Below the pieces are notes generated by a model that was given only the letters and a program-made list of their open reading frames with translations, ran no database searches and was not told the DNA's origin. From contig DYRG01000005.1 in the NCBI GenBank assembly GCA_020718845.1, forward strand, positions 1 through 64,000: a stretch of DNA of 64,000 nucleotides, given 5' to 3'. The DNA comes from Thiomargarita sp. GTDB taxonomy: Bacteria; Pseudomonadota; Gammaproteobacteria; Beggiatoales; Beggiatoaceae. Positions 1 to 9,997 of the stretch are shown here, in pieces (position 1 is the first letter of the stretch; each line of letters begins with the position of its first letter). The translations under genes were made by a program, and so were the position numbers.

Positions 1-1
1 A

Positions 2-454
2 AATGCGTTACTAGATCAACAAAAACGCATTGAAAATAGCATTCATGAAATGAAAGATGCGGTTGTTAATACATTAGTAGAACAGAATCAATTATTGGGC
101 AAAATTGTAGAAGGACAACAAGAGCTAGTTAAAGGACAGCAAGATTTAAAAATGATGTTTAAACAACATCATAATATAATCGAAGAACGTTTAAAACAAC
201 TTAATCAAATTAAAATTGATTTGAGTGGTTTAAATTTTAACATTAGTAATGATACTTTAAATTTCAAACACTCAAATCCCCAAACGAGTGAATTATCATC
301 AACTAAAACGGCTTTACAAAATAACGATTTATTATCGACTATTGTAAGCACTGTATTTGATGTTGCAACAAATTTTATTCCAGGTAGTTTCGTAATTAAA
401 AAATTAATTCGATATACACCTCAAATCTATCGTTTTGCTAAACGTTTTATATAG
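2..454 (+). CDS. Hypothetical coiled-coil protein, 5'-partial
   Basis: The reading frame is open from the first bases of the window to a stop at 452-454, so the true start is probably outside. An internal ATG at 50 has no clear ribosome-binding site. The visible ~150 residues are rich in Gln, Glu and Lys and contain a repeated GQQ-type heptad pattern, which suggests a coiled coil. A more hydrophobic C-terminal stretch follows (around TIVSTVFDVATNFIPG). I recognise no family and see no catalytic motif. It is 18 bp upstream of the secreted protein at 473 on the same strand, so the two may be co-transcribed. Confidence 0.55.
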   Translation, partial: NALLDQQKRIENSIHEMKDAVVNTLVEQNQLLGKIVEGQQELVKGQQDLKMMFKQHHNIIEERLKQLNQIKIDLSGLNFNISNDTLNFKHSNPQTSELSSTKTALQNNDLLSTIVSTVFDVATNFIPGSFVIKKLIRYTPQIYRFAKRFI

Positions 455-472
455 AAAATAAGGAGAAACACA

Positions 473-2062
473 ATGAAATTTATTTTTGTAATTTTTGCAT
501 TACTTTTACAACCAGTTTATGCTGAAGAAACTGGCGCGGTTTTATTAGAAAACTTGCCATCTGATATTGAGATATTCTCAAATAATGAATTGAAATCTCA
601 AAAAGGTGATGCCCATGTAGTAATTAAATTACCTGTAGGTTCTCATCAATTAGAACTTCGTAGAAATGGACAAGCCTTTCAAACGGTCGATGTTGAAATC
701 ATAAAAGATAAATTGATCCCTAAAGAAATTAGACCAGTTTCTACACAAATTTTGGAAAAACTCTATGTAACTCAAAAGAACACAGAGACTGATAAAGAAT
801 TTATTGAGAGAAGACAAATACTATTAGATCAATATAATCAAGAAATTCAAAAAAGAACAGTTAATTATCGGGCGGGAGTTGTTGAAATTAAAGAAGATAA
901 TTTTAACATTAAAACAAATACTCTCTATTTGTCAATTAATTGGGGTGATTGGGTTGAGAAACATCATTCTGTAAAAAAAAACTTATTGCCTGAAATAGTT
1001 AATGGTTTGTTCACAAAAACTTCAATACCTCGAACTGCAACGATTATGATTTCTCGTGAACAGTTAAAAGAAATGTTAAAAGAAGGATCGCATAAACAAG
1101 TGTTTATTTATTTTAAACTAGATGAACAACCAGCATTGAAAAAAACGACCATAGTCGATAAAGTTGTATTAATGGGTTTAAATCAAGAATGGTTAATTAA
1201 ACCTTTGTCTGGGCAATTAACTATTGCTATTTCACCTGAGTTTCAAACTTTGGTAGAAAAATGGCGAGATCATTTTAATAAAAATACTTCAAATAATGTT
1301 CGTATAAATATAGTAACAACATCTTTGAATGAAAGTATTGAACAACTTACAGATGAACTTGCAAATTTTGTTCTAATCTTCCGTCAACAAAATAAAGAAT
1401 ATCCATCTTTTGAAATTTTTGAAAAAAAATATAATCATCCGCCAGCCGTTTTTGATATAGGAAAAGGGGCGATTGTGATTTATGTTCATAAAGCAAATCC
1501 CTTATTTAACTTGACACGAAAAGACACAGATAGCATTTTCTCAAAAAATGAAAAAAAACAATGTGGCGGAACTCAAGACATTTCATTCTGGTCTTCAAAG
1601 TGGGAATCTGTTATGAAAATCCAACCTACATTAGAAGAAACACCCATTCAATTAATTGGTTCACCTTTAAAAGATAGTTTTGAAATATTGGCTAAACAAT
1701 CGTTGTTGTGTGGAGGTGATTTTAAATCTAACTTGGAAACCAAAGAAACTTCTGAACAAGTGTTATCTACTATTAGTGAGAATGTTGAAATGCTAGGGTA
1801 TGCAAACTGGTTTGATAAGATTGCATCAACTAAACAAGGTGTGAAAAAAATTGCGATTTCTGGTCTTGAAGCTACGAAAGCAAATATTTTAACAGACAGA
1901 TACCCATACGGTTATTATATAAGTTTTTTAGCAAATAAACCAAAAGATAAGAAATTAGCACCATTAAAAGAGGAATTTCTAAAATTTGTTCTATCAAAAG
2001 AAGGGCGAACCATTTTAGAAGAAACTGGTTTTATTGCTTTGCCACTATCTAAAAATAATTAA
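473..2062 (+). CDS. Secreted protein: DUF2057-like N-terminus fused to a PstS-like solute-binding domain
   Basis: A 529-residue protein with a short signal peptide (basic Lys2, hydrophobic core, cleavage near VYA-EE). The segment right after it (GAVLLENLPSDIEIFSNN, then a LPVGSHQLELR motif) resembles the start of DUF2057/YccT-type periplasmic proteins. From about residue 230 it resembles phosphate-type periplasmic binding proteins: a GAIVIYVHKANPL segment, a following IFS element, a GYANWF segment and a C-terminal FLKFVLSKEGRTILEETGF motif like that near the end of PstS-family proteins. The start at 473 has an AGGAG sequence 8 bp upstream. No ABC permease or ATPase is nearby, so a role in transport is not supported. 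Both domain calls rest on motif likeness; the fusion is inference. Confidence 0.6.
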   Translation: MKFIFVIFALLLQPVYAEETGAVLLENLPSDIEIFSNNELKSQKGDAHVVIKLPVGSHQLELRRNGQAFQTVDVEIIKDKLIPKEIRPVSTQILEKLYVTQKNTETDKEFIERRQILLDQYNQEIQKRTVNYRAGVVEIKEDNFNIKTNTLYLSINWGDWVEKHHSVKKNLLPEIVNGLFTKTSIPRTATIMISREQLKEMLKEGSHKQVFIYFKLDEQPALKKTTIVDKVVLMGLNQEWLIKPLSGQLTIAISPEFQTLVEKWRDHFNKNTSNNVRINIVTTSLNESIEQLTDELANFVLIFRQQNKEYPSFEIFEKKYNHPPAVFDIGKGAIVIYVHKANPLFNLTRKDTDSIFSKNEKKQCGGTQDISFWSSKWESVMKIQPTLEETPIQLIGSPLKDSFEILAKQSLLCGGDFKSNLETKETSEQVLSTISENVEMLGYANWFDKIASTKQGVKKIAISGLEATKANILTDRYPYGYYISFLANKPKDKKLAPLKEEFLKFVLSKEGRTILEETGFIALPLSKNN

Positions 2063-2201
2063 GAGGAAAAAGAGAGAAAAAATAAAAAACAATGCTCAAA
2101 TTAGATTATAGAAGATCGGATTTCTGTGGACAGCCTGTTAAGTTTCAATTAAGCAATTTTTGTTAAAGTTAAACAAGATAATATATTTATGGAATTAGAT
2201 A

Positions 2202-5200
2202 ATGCTTAATAAATTGATTCAATTTGCGTTAGAGCAACGGTTGTTTGTATTGTTATTAACAGTGATATTAGCAGGAGCGGGTATATTGGCATTTCAACAA
2301 TTGCCAATTGATGCCTTTCCAGATGTTTCTTCGCCTCAAGTAAAAATTATTATTAAAGCGGCGGGTATGACTCCAGAAGAAGTTGAATCAAGAATCACCG
2401 CGCCCGTTGAAGTAGAAATGTTAGGAATTCCTCGACAAGTGATGTTACGTTCAATTGCAAAATATGGTTTGACAGACATTACCGTTGATTTTGAGGAAGG
2501 CACAGATGTGTATTGGGCACGACAACAAGTTGCAGAACGTTTAAATGCGATTTGGAATGATTTGCCAACAGACATTTCTGGCGGATTAGCACCTTTAACC
2601 ACGCCATTGGGTGAAATGTTTATGTTCACCATTAATGGAGATTTGAGTTTAGAAGAGAAACGGGAACTTTTAGATTGGGTAATTCGACCCGCTTTAAGAA
2701 CGGTTTCTGGCGTGGCAGATGTGAATGCGTTAGGGGGATTTGTCCGTGCATTTGAAGTTGTTCCAAATAATGCTCAAATGGCGGCGCGTGGTGTTACCTT
2801 AAATTTATTACAAACTGCATTACAACACAATAACAAAAACGATGGGGCTGGACGATTACAAGAAGGGGAAGAATCTCTTTTAGTTCGAGCTGAAGGAAGT
2901 ATTAGAAAATTAGAAGATGTGCAAGCCATTGTTATTCAAATAAATAATGGTGTGCCCGTGCGAGTTAGCGATGTCGCACAAGTCCGATTAGGCTCAATTA
3001 CTCGTTACGGCGCAGTCACCCAAAACGGAAAATCTGAGGCAGTTGAAGGACTTGTCTTAGGTTTAAAAGGCGCAAATGCACGCGAAGTCGTCGCAGGGGT
3101 TTCTGCAAAATTAGCCGAACTTGCCCCTACTTTACCAAAGGGTATCGCCACGCAAGTCTTTTATAATAGAGGAGATTTAGTCGAACGCGCAATTTACACC
3201 GTTTCGAAAGCCCTCGTTGAAGCCATTGTTTTGGTTATTATTTTATTGGTTTTATTTCTCGGCAACGGACGTGCAGCTTTAACCGTTGCTCTAATTTTAC
3301 CTCTCGCTGCATTAACAACTTTTATTTTAATGCGTCATTTCGGATTATCTGCCAATCTAATGAGTTTAGGCGGGTTAGCAATTGCAATCGGAATGTTAGT
3401 CGATGCAGCAGTGGTTGTAGTTGAAAATATTGTCGATCATCTTGCTCATCAATCTAACTCTCATCAAACAAAATTACAGCTTATTTATCAATCAGTTAGC
3501 GAAGTTTCAATGCCCGTAACAACAGGAATTATTATTATCATTTTAGTATTTCTTCCTCTCTTAACATTACAAGGTTTAGAAGGTAAGTTGTTTATCCCTG
3601 TTGCTTTAACAATTGTTTTCGCCTTAGCGGGATCGTTGCTCTTATCTTTAACGGTTATTCCAGTGTTAGCTTCTTATGTTTTAGGAAAGGTCACGCATGA
3701 AGAACCGTTTTTAATGCGGATGTTTCATAAAGGTTATGCACATTTGTTAAATTGGGCATTACAATCGAGCAAAATAGTAGTAACTTTGGCAATAATTGCT
3801 TTAATTGGAGCGATTGGATTATATCCTTTTATTGGGAAAACATTTATGCCAACTTTAGATGAAGGAAATTTAATTATCCAAGTTGAAAAAATTCCTTCAA
3901 TTAATTTAGAAAGTTCTTTAAATATAGATTTAAAAATTCAGCAAACTTTGTTAAAAGAAGTTCAAGAAATTGAGGGAATTGTTGCACGTTCTGGGTCAGA
4001 TGAATTAGGACTTGATCCAATGGGTGTGAATCAAACCGATACTTTCTTAGTTTTGAAACCTCGTGAACAATGGGAAGTTCCGAACAAAGAAGCATTACAA
4101 GATAAGTTGAGAAAAACATTAGAACAGTTTGCAGGTTTAAATGTAGGATTTACGCAACCCATTGAAATGCGGGTTTCTGAAATGCTCACTGGAACACGAG
4201 GAGATGTTGCGATTAAATTGTTTGGAAGTGATTTAGAAATCTTAAATCAAAAAGCATTACAAATTGTTGAATTATTGAAAGGAATTCAAGGAAGTGAAGA
4301 TGTATTATATGCTGCTAATGATGGCGTGCAATATTTTAGTGTGCAACTTAATCGACAAAACATTGGAAGATTGGGTTTGAATATCGATGAAATTGAGGAT
4401 TTGTTGCGAATGCAATTGGAAGGAAAACGGGTTGGAACTATTTATGAAGGTGGGCGACGTATCCCATTGATTATGAAAGGTTCTTCCGCATTGAGAAATG
4501 ATGTCAGCAGTTTTGAAAGTTTGCTTTTAACTTTACCGAACGGACAACTTATCCCATTGACAAACCTAGCAAAATTAGAACGCACCGAAGGACCCGTTCA
4601 AATCAACCGCGAACGCGCCGCCCGTTTAGCCGTCATCACCGTTAATGTTCGAGATCGAGATTTGGTGGGTTACGTCGAAGAAGCAAAACGCTTGGTTTCT
4701 CAAAAAATTCCTTTAGAAACAGGCTATTCCGTGCAATGGGGCGGACAATTCGAAAACCAACAACGCGCCGCCGCTCGTTTGGCGTTAGTTGTGCCGATTT
4801 CTATCATCTTGATTTTTATACTTTTATTTTCATCGTTTCAATCTGTCCGCCACGCATTATTGGTTTTATTAAATATTCCCTTTGCGTTGATTGGTGGAAT
4901 CATGGCGTTGTGGTTGGCGAACGAATATTTATCCGTACCCGCATCGGTGGGATTCATTGCGTTATTGGGGATTGCAGTGTTAAACGGCGTGATGTTAGTG
5001 AGTTATTTCAATCAGTTACGCGCACTCGGCAAAGATATTTCAGAAGTCGTCGTGGAAGGTTCGCAACGCCGATTGCGCCCCGTTTTAATGACCGCTGGAA
5101 TTACCGCATTTGGATTAGTGCCGCTTTTATTCGCAACGGGACCCGGCGCAGAAATCCAAAAACCTTTAGCCATTGTTGTGATCGGCGGCTTAGCAACTTC

Positions 5201-5252
5201 TACTCTTTTAACATTAGTTTTGTTACCCATTTTATATCGCCGATTTGGTTAG
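2202..5252 (+). CDS. Heavy-metal efflux RND transporter, CzcA/CusA family
   Basis: A 1016-residue inner-membrane proton/metal antiporter of the HME-RND family. It shows the N-terminal LPIDAFPDVSSPQV element, the second-domain DPMGVNQTDTFLVLKPREQW signature and the TM4 segment GMLVDAAVVVVEN. The conserved Asp and Glu of the TM4 relay are present, but the extra upstream Asp typical of CzcA (Co/Zn/Cd) is Ala, so the substrate cannot be assigned. The length is normal. CzcA/CusA proteins work as a trimer with a periplasmic adaptor (CzcB/CusB) and an outer-membrane channel. Neither is next to it: upstream are two unknown genes and downstream is a convergent hisE. The Shine-Dalgarno sequence for ATG 2202 is weak. 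Confidence 0.9.
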   Translation: MLNKLIQFALEQRLFVLLLTVILAGAGILAFQQLPIDAFPDVSSPQVKIIIKAAGMTPEEVESRITAPVEVEMLGIPRQVMLRSIAKYGLTDITVDFEEGTDVYWARQQVAERLNAIWNDLPTDISGGLAPLTTPLGEMFMFTINGDLSLEEKRELLDWVIRPALRTVSGVADVNALGGFVRAFEVVPNNAQMAARGVTLNLLQTALQHNNKNDGAGRLQEGEESLLVRAEGSIRKLEDVQAIVIQINNGVPVRVSDVAQVRLGSITRYGAVTQNGKSEAVEGLVLGLKGANAREVVAGVSAKLAELAPTLPKGIATQVFYNRGDLVERAIYTVSKALVEAIVLVIILLVLFLGNGRAALTVALILPLAALTTFILMRHFGLSANLMSLGGLAIAIGMLVDAAVVVVENIVDHLAHQSNSHQTKLQLIYQSVSEVSMPVTTGIIIIILVFLPLLTLQGLEGKLFIPVALTIVFALAGSLLLSLTVIPVLASYVLGKVTHEEPFLMRMFHKGYAHLLNWALQSSKIVVTLAIIALIGAIGLYPFIGKTFMPTLDEGNLIIQVEKIPSINLESSLNIDLKIQQTLLKEVQEIEGIVARSGSDELGLDPMGVNQTDTFLVLKPREQWEVPNKEALQDKLRKTLEQFAGLNVGFTQPIEMRVSEMLTGTRGDVAIKLFGSDLEILNQKALQIVELLKGIQGSEDVLYAANDGVQYFSVQLNRQNIGRLGLNIDEIEDLLRMQLEGKRVGTIYEGGRRIPLIMKGSSALRNDVSSFESLLLTLPNGQLIPLTNLAKLERTEGPVQINRERAARLAVITVNVRDRDLVGYVEEAKRLVSQKIPLETGYSVQWGGQFENQQRAAARLALVVPISIILIFILLFSSFQSVRHALLVLLNIPFALIGGIMALWLANEYLSVPASVGFIALLGIAVLNGVMLVSYFNQLRALGKDISEVVVEGSQRRLRPVLMTAGITAFGLVPLLFATGPGAEIQKPLAIVVIGGLATSTLLTLVLLPILYRRFG

Positions 5253-5261
5253 TTTTTAATT

Positions 5262-5292
5262 CATTTCTCTCTGTGCGATGAAGAGAGAAATG
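5262..5292. terminator. Bidirectional hairpin between the RND pump gene and hisE
   Basis: A perfect 10-bp inverted repeat (5262-5271 and 5283-5292) with an 11-nt loop lies in the gap between two convergent genes. It is flanked by T-rich sequence on the right and A/T-rich sequence on the left, so it could stop transcription from both sides. Confidence 0.6.
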
Positions 5293-5299
5293 TTTATTT

Positions 5300-5617
5300 C
5301 TAACGATTAGCTTTTTCTTCCAAACCAGACAAACCAAAACGGCGTTTTAATTCATCTAAAACGGCATGATAATCTAATCCTAAATGCGAAAGCATCACTA
5401 ATGAATGAAACCACAAATCAGCGGTTTCATAAATGATTTTATCGGGATCACCGTTCTTTGCAGCAATAATGGTTTCTGCGGCTTCTTCACCAACCTTTTT
5501 TAAAATAGAATCCAATCCTTTTGCATATAAGTTTGCAACATAAGAATTAGTGGGATCAGCTTGTTTGCGTTCTTCTAAAACGTTGGTTAATTGCGTTAAA
5601 ATCTCTTGATGTGACAT
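5300..5617 (-). CDS. hisE: Phosphoribosyl-ATP pyrophosphatase
   Basis: A 105-residue HisE, which hydrolyses phosphoribosyl-ATP to phosphoribosyl-AMP in step two of histidine biosynthesis. The MazG-like metal-binding core is clear: [10 protein letters not shown], followed by a downstream [14 protein letters not shown] helix carrying the acidic residues. The length is typical for a stand-alone HisE. No hisI or other his gene is adjacent, so the pathway is dispersed or the rest of the operon is elsewhere. It is convergent with the RND pump gene and divergent from rpsO. Confidence 0.95.
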   Translation of the reverse strand: MSHQEILTQLTNVLEERKQADPTNSYVANLYAKGLDSILKKVGEEAAETIIAAKNGDPDKIIYETADLWFHSLVMLSHLGLDYHAVLDELKRRFGLSGLEEKANR

Positions 5618-5834
5618 TTCAAATACCTATTTACTAAATAAAAAAAGTGATTTATTTTTCCCCGCTATTGTAAGCGTAAATAGTAGAGAGTGTAACTAAT
5701 TTTCTTGTTAAACAACAACTCTGATAATTTTATCATAAAAACCAAATCAAGGAATTTGAAATAATTAAAGAAAAACAAGGGATCAAGATTGCTTGAATGG
5801 GAGGTCAAGTCGATATTTGAATTAAAATAAAGGC

Positions 5835-5864
5835 TTGTCGAAATAAAGATGTCAGTGCTATAAT
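5835..5864 (+). promoter_or_regulatory. Probable sigma-70 promoter of rpsO-pnp
   Basis: TTGTCG at 5835-5840 is followed after 18 bp by TATAAT at 5859-5864, preceded by an extended -10 TGC. It lies about 70 bp upstream of the rpsO start. The 5618-5933 gap (316 bp) otherwise contains only A/T-rich sequence; I see no further gene there. Confidence 0.6.
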
Positions 5865-5933
5865 GATCATTTTATTTCAGGGGTGTTTATCCCTGTTAGA
5901 TTTAAGTTATGTTTAGCCGGAGAATTATTCCCT

Positions 5934-6200
5934 ATGTTGACAGCCGCACAAAAAGCGCAAGCCGTTCAAGAGTTTCAACGCAGCCCGAATGATACGGGTT
6001 CTTCTGAAGTTCAAATCGCCTTATTAACTCGTAATATCAATGCGTTATCTGATCATTTCAAAGCGCACAAACATGACAATCATTCGCGTCGTGGGTTGTT
6101 GAAAATGGTCAATAGCCGTCGTAAGTTATTGGATTATCTCAAATCGACAGAACATGGTCGGTATCGTGAAATTCTCGACCGTTTAGGCTTACGTCGTTAA
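5934..6200 (+). CDS. rpsO: 30S ribosomal protein S15
   Basis: An 88-residue S15, a primary 16S rRNA-binding protein of the small-subunit platform. The family sequence is recognisable throughout ([22 protein letters not shown], then [20 protein letters not shown], ending GLRR). The frame extends upstream to 5883, but the start at 5934 gives the normal length and has a GGAGA sequence about 9 bp upstream. It is followed by pnp 44 bp later, the conserved rpsO-pnp arrangement of proteobacteria. In E. coli, S15 represses its own translation through an mRNA pseudoknot; I did not identify that structure here. Confidence 0.97.
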   Translation: MLTAAQKAQAVQEFQRSPNDTGSSEVQIALLTRNINALSDHFKAHKHDNHSRRGLLKMVNSRRKLLDYLKSTEHGRYREILDRLGLRR

Positions 6201-6244
6201 TTTTGTTGGTTATTTAATGTGGGTTTGTGCTTTTAGGATGCCCG

Positions 6245-8335
6245 ATGAGCGTACATAAAAAACAGTTTCAATACGGTCAATATCAAGTGAGCTTGGAAAC
6301 CGGCGAAATCGCCCGTCAAGCCACTGCTGCCGTGATGGTTAGCATGGCGGATACCGTTGTTTTAGTCACGGTGGTCGCCACCAAAGAAACCCGTCAGGGA
6401 ACGGATTTTTTCCCTTTGACGGTTGATTATCAAGAGCGTACCTACGCCGCCGGTCGCATTCCAGGCAGCTTCATGAAACGTGAAGGCAAACCCAGCGATA
6501 AAGAAACCCTCACTTCTCGCTTGATCGACCGTCCGTTGCGTCCTTTGTTTCCCAAGGGATTCACCAACGAAGTCCAAATCATTGCGACCGTTCTTTCTTT
6601 AAATCCCGACGTTGATCCCGATGTCCCCACTATTTTAGGCGCATCTGCGGCTTTAGCGATTTCTGGCTTACCTTTCCAAGGACCTGTCGGGGCGGCGCGA
6701 GTCGGTTATCGTGATGGCGAATTTATTTTAAGTCCTACCGCCGCTGACATGGCGCACTCGACACTTGATTTGGTCGTCGCGGGCACGGAAGGCGCGGTGT
6801 TAATGGTTGAGTCGGAGGCAAAAGAACTTCCCGAACAAGTCATGCTCGACGCGGTTCTCTTTGGACATCAGCAATTTCAATCTGCCATTCAAGCGATTAA
6901 AGAATTTGCCGCAGAAGTTGCAACGCCCGCATGGAATTGGCAACCCGCCCCAACTGACGAAACTTTACACGCGAAAGTTGCTGAATTAGCTGGAAAAGAT
7001 GTCGCAGAAGCCTATCGTATTCGGGATAAATTAGCGCGTTATGGTCGTTTGGATGAATTGCGCAGCAACGTCGTTGAAAATTTAACCAGCGGCGAAACGC
7101 CACAATACGATGAATTTACAGTTACGCAAGCATTTGAAAAACTTGAAAAAATTACAGTTCGCAGCAGCATTATTCGGGGTGAACCTCGAATCGACGGACG
7201 CGACACTTTAACAGTTCGTCCGATCACGATTCGCACGGGGGTTTTACCAAGAACACACGGTTCAGCTCTTTTTACACGCGGCGAAACCCAAGCCTTAGCG
7301 GTTGCCACTTTAGGCACTGAACGCGATTCTCAAATCATCGACGCGCTCGAAGGCGAACATCGCGACCCATTTATGTTCCATTATAATTTCCCTCCGTATT
7401 GCGTGGGTGAAATTGGACGGGTCGGCAGCCCTAAACGCCGTGAGATCGGTCATGGACGCTTGGCAAAACGTGGCGTATATGCAGTGATGCCCAATTTAGC
7501 GACCTTCCCTTACACCGTGCGCGTGGTTTCTGAAATCACCGAATCCAACGGTTCAAGCTCGATGGCTTCGGTGTGCGGCGCGTGTTTAGCGTTGATGGAT
7601 GCGGGCGTGCCTTTAAAAGCACCCGTCGCGGGCATTGCGATGGGTTTGATCAAAGAAAACGACCAATTCGTTGTTTTAACTGACATTATGGGCGACGAAG
7701 ACCATTTGGGCGATATGGATTTCAAAGTCGCTGGAACGCAAGACGGCATCACCGCGTTACAAATGGACATCAAAATCGACGGGATTACTCGTGAAATTAT
7801 GGCGACCGCGCTCGAACAAGCGAAAAACGGTCGGATGCACATTTTAAGCATTATGTATCAATCACTTCCGAAATCTCGCACGGAAATTTCGATGTACGCG
7901 CCGCGCATTTTAACGTTCCGCATTCGCCCCGAAAAAATCCGTGACGTAATCGGCAAAGGTGGCGCGGTGATTCGCAGCATTACCGAAGAAACAGGCGTTC
8001 AAGTGGATATTTCTGACGACGGAACGGTGAAAATCGCGTCCGCAGACATGGCAGCGAGCCAAGAAGCGCGTCGTCGCATTGAAATGATTACCACTGATAT
8101 CGAAGTCGGCACAATTTACGAAGGTCGTGTCACGAAATTAATGGATTTTGGTGCATTTGTGACGTTAATGCCTGGGCGCGATGGTTTGGTACATATTTCT
8201 CAAATTTCAGATGAAAGAGTCGAGAAAGTCACCGACAAACTCACCGAAGGCGATATGGTTCGCGTCAAAGTCTTAGAAATTGACAAACAAGGTCGCATTC
8301 GTTTAAGTATGAAAGCCGTCAACGCTGCTGAATAA
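6245..8335 (+). CDS. pnp: Polyribonucleotide nucleotidyltransferase (PNPase)
   Basis: A 696-residue 3'-5' phosphorolytic exoribonuclease of the RNA degradosome. Two RNase PH-like domains are visible. The first begins [16 protein letters not shown], and the second contains the [16 protein letters not shown] motif and the conserved [15 protein letters not shown] active-site region. A KH domain ([21 protein letters not shown]) and an S1 domain ([17 protein letters not shown]) follow at the C-terminus. The start at 6245 has AGGA upstream. G+C content is higher than in most neighbouring genes, as expected for a highly expressed gene. It is cotranscribed with rpsO and followed by two terminators. 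Confidence 0.98.
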   Translation: MSVHKKQFQYGQYQVSLETGEIARQATAAVMVSMADTVVLVTVVATKETRQGTDFFPLTVDYQERTYAAGRIPGSFMKREGKPSDKETLTSRLIDRPLRPLFPKGFTNEVQIIATVLSLNPDVDPDVPTILGASAALAISGLPFQGPVGAARVGYRDGEFILSPTAADMAHSTLDLVVAGTEGAVLMVESEAKELPEQVMLDAVLFGHQQFQSAIQAIKEFAAEVATPAWNWQPAPTDETLHAKVAELAGKDVAEAYRIRDKLARYGRLDELRSNVVENLTSGETPQYDEFTVTQAFEKLEKITVRSSIIRGEPRIDGRDTLTVRPITIRTGVLPRTHGSALFTRGETQALAVATLGTERDSQIIDALEGEHRDPFMFHYNFPPYCVGEIGRVGSPKRREIGHGRLAKRGVYAVMPNLATFPYTVRVVSEITESNGSSSMASVCGACLALMDAGVPLKAPVAGIAMGLIKENDQFVVLTDIMGDEDHLGDMDFKVAGTQDGITALQMDIKIDGITREIMATALEQAKNGRMHILSIMYQSLPKSRTEISMYAPRILTFRIRPEKIRDVIGKGGAVIRSITEETGVQVDISDDGTVKIASADMAASQEARRRIEMITTDIEVGTIYEGRVTKLMDFGAFVTLMPGRDGLVHISQISDERVEKVTDKLTEGDMVRVKVLEIDKQGRIRLSMKAVNAAE

Positions 8336-8350
8336 CTTTGTTTGGTTAAA

Positions 8351-8388
8351 AAAACCGCTATCTTTATATTAAAAATAGCGGTTTTTTT
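8351..8388 (+). terminator. Rho-independent terminator after pnp
   Basis: An 11-bp stem (AAAACCGCTAT with its complement) and a short A/T loop are followed by a run of seven T. It starts 16 bp after the pnp stop. Confidence 0.85.
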
Positions 8389-8400
8389 GATAGAAATTAT

Positions 8401-8437
8401 ATGGAGTTCAAAACATGATTTTGAATTCCATTTTTTA
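8401..8437 (+). terminator. Second hairpin with T-tract
   Basis: A 13-bp inverted repeat with one mismatch (8401-8413 and 8419-8431) is followed by a T-rich run. It lies just after the pnp terminator and may act as a backup. Confidence 0.5.
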
Positions 8438-8570
8438 TGGTATTACAAATAGGATATTCGCCTAGTTTATTGATTTTAAAAATATAGTTTTGTCAATGCG
8501 AAACTCCTATAGTTTTATTACACCATTTATAGGTAAGTGCTCCAATAAAATATTGAATTTATAGCCCAAC

Positions 8571-8614
8571 CTATGAAATGTTTTATGTAATACTATGAAA
8601 TGTTTTATGTAATA
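8571..8614. repeat. 22-bp perfect tandem duplication
   Basis: Two identical, directly adjacent 22-bp copies (8571-8592 and 8593-8614) lie just downstream of the stop of the minus-strand gene at 8626. Replication slippage is the likely origin. Confidence 0.8.
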
Positions 8615-8625
8615 TCGCTTATCAA

Positions 8626-9039
8626 TTATTCAGGTTCACCTTGCCATAGCATACTGTAGCCGATTTCAAATGTATCTTCACACATTTGTAATAATGCAGA
8701 AAATTTGCTTTTAAATTTCTCATCGGCATGAGATTTCTCGTGTTGTTCAAATGACTGCCAATAAGTAATAATCACCAAATGTTCTTCGGTTAAAGCATTA
8801 GCTAATTTATCATGTTTTCCCGCTAATGCCCCGCCTAAAGAACCTTCATCACTTACAAATCCCGAATATTTGAATACTTGACCTGCGATGAAACCCCCTT
8901 CATCACGATAAGTATTCTTCACAACATTACACATTTCACCCATTGCTAATTCTGCATCTTCAATGGTGTATTGTGGTTTTAACTTTACAACATTAAACAA
9001 CATCTTTGCATCAAATGGAATTTTCAAATCATTAAACAT
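8626..9039 (-). CDS. Putative dimeric alpha-beta barrel (ABM-like) protein
   Basis: A 137-residue soluble protein without a signal peptide. The VIITYWQSFEQHEKSHADEK segment (an aromatic-rich beta strand, then a helix with a His) resembles the antibiotic biosynthesis monooxygenase / stress-responsive alpha-beta barrel fold, whose members oxidise small aromatics or bind haem. No substrate can be proposed. It stands alone between the rpsO-pnp terminators and htpX, with which it shares strand (gap 69 bp). Confidence 0.5.
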   Translation of the reverse strand: MFNDLKIPFDAKMLFNVVKLKPQYTIEDAELAMGEMCNVVKNTYRDEGGFIAGQVFKYSGFVSDEGSLGGALAGKHDKLANALTEEHLVIITYWQSFEQHEKSHADEKFKSKFSALLQMCEDTFEIGYSMLWQGEPE

Positions 9040-9108
9040 AACAATCTCCTAAATAATTCTCACTACTTTTTATTCAAGCAGTGAGAAAGAAATTAAAAAA
9101 AGAAAAAA

Positions 9109-9987
9109 TTAACGCATATTTTGCAATGCAGCGATGCGTTCTTCTAAAGGTGGGTGAGTCATAAACATTTTTTGGAAGAAACCAACGCCTTCACCTTGAG
9201 CAATGCCAAATGCACGCATTGAATCTGGCAAAGGAGCAATATGTGCTTGTTGCAAACGTTCCAATGCTTTGATCATTTTTTGAGGATTTTCTAATTGCGC
9301 AGCACCCGCATCTGCTCTAAATTCTCTTTGGCGCGAGAACCACATCACAATAATACTTGCAATCACCCCAAATATTAATTCTGCAACAAATGATGCAATG
9401 TAATATCCAATACCCGGTGCACTACTTTCATCATCACTGCTCCGCATTGCATTATCAACCACTGATCCAACAATTCGCGCTAAAATAATCACAAAGGTAT
9501 TTAAAATGCCTTGAATTAACGCCATTGTGACCATGTCACCATTTGATATGTGACTGATTTCATGGGCTAAAACGGCTTCTACTTCATCTTGATTCATACC
9601 TTGTAATAAACCAGTACTTACTGCAACTAACGAGGAGTTCTTTGTCATTCCCGTTGCAAAAGCATTCATTTCTGGCGCATCATAAATTGCAACTTCTGGC
9701 ATTCCAATTCCCGCTTTATTTGCTTGACGGCGAACGGTTTCAACTAACCATTTCTCAGTTGAATTGCTGGGATTCTCAATTACCTCTGCACCAACAGATT
9801 TTTTTGCTAACCATTTCGACATTGCAAGAGAAATAAATGATCCGCCCATTCCTACAATCAACGCCATCACCACAATTCCACCAATTGAATGCGCTTGTAA
9901 ACCCAGTATTTTCAATACTGTTCCAACCAACAACATAATGGCTAAGTTGGTAATTAAAAATAGCCCGATTCTCATAAACATACCCAT
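9109..9987 (-). CDS. htpX: Inner-membrane zinc metalloprotease HtpX
   Basis: A 292-residue M48-family heat-shock protease that cleaves misfolded membrane proteins alongside FtsH. The N-terminus (MRIGLFLITNLAIMLLVG) and the zinc motif HEISH inside LAHEISHISNGDMVTM match E. coli HtpX closely, as do the FVAELIFGVIASIIVMWFSR membrane helix and the MTHPPLEERI C-terminus. An AGGAG sequence 6-7 bp before the start at 9987 supports that start. The gene is 10 bp downstream of the FimV-like gene on the same strand. Confidence 0.97.
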   Translation of the reverse strand: MGMFMRIGLFLITNLAIMLLVGTVLKILGLQAHSIGGIVVMALIVGMGGSFISLAMSKWLAKKSVGAEVIENPSNSTEKWLVETVRRQANKAGIGMPEVAIYDAPEMNAFATGMTKNSSLVAVSTGLLQGMNQDEVEAVLAHEISHISNGDMVTMALIQGILNTFVIILARIVGSVVDNAMRSSDDESSAPGIGYYIASFVAELIFGVIASIIVMWFSRQREFRADAGAAQLENPQKMIKALERLQQAHIAPLPDSMRAFGIAQGEGVGFFQKMFMTHPPLEERIAALQNMR

Positions 9988-9997
9988 ATATAGCTCC

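Noticed and set aside
4736-5281. 181-codon frame inside the RND pump gene
   Set aside because: Out-of-frame shadow of a conserved coding region, rich in Arg and without homology.
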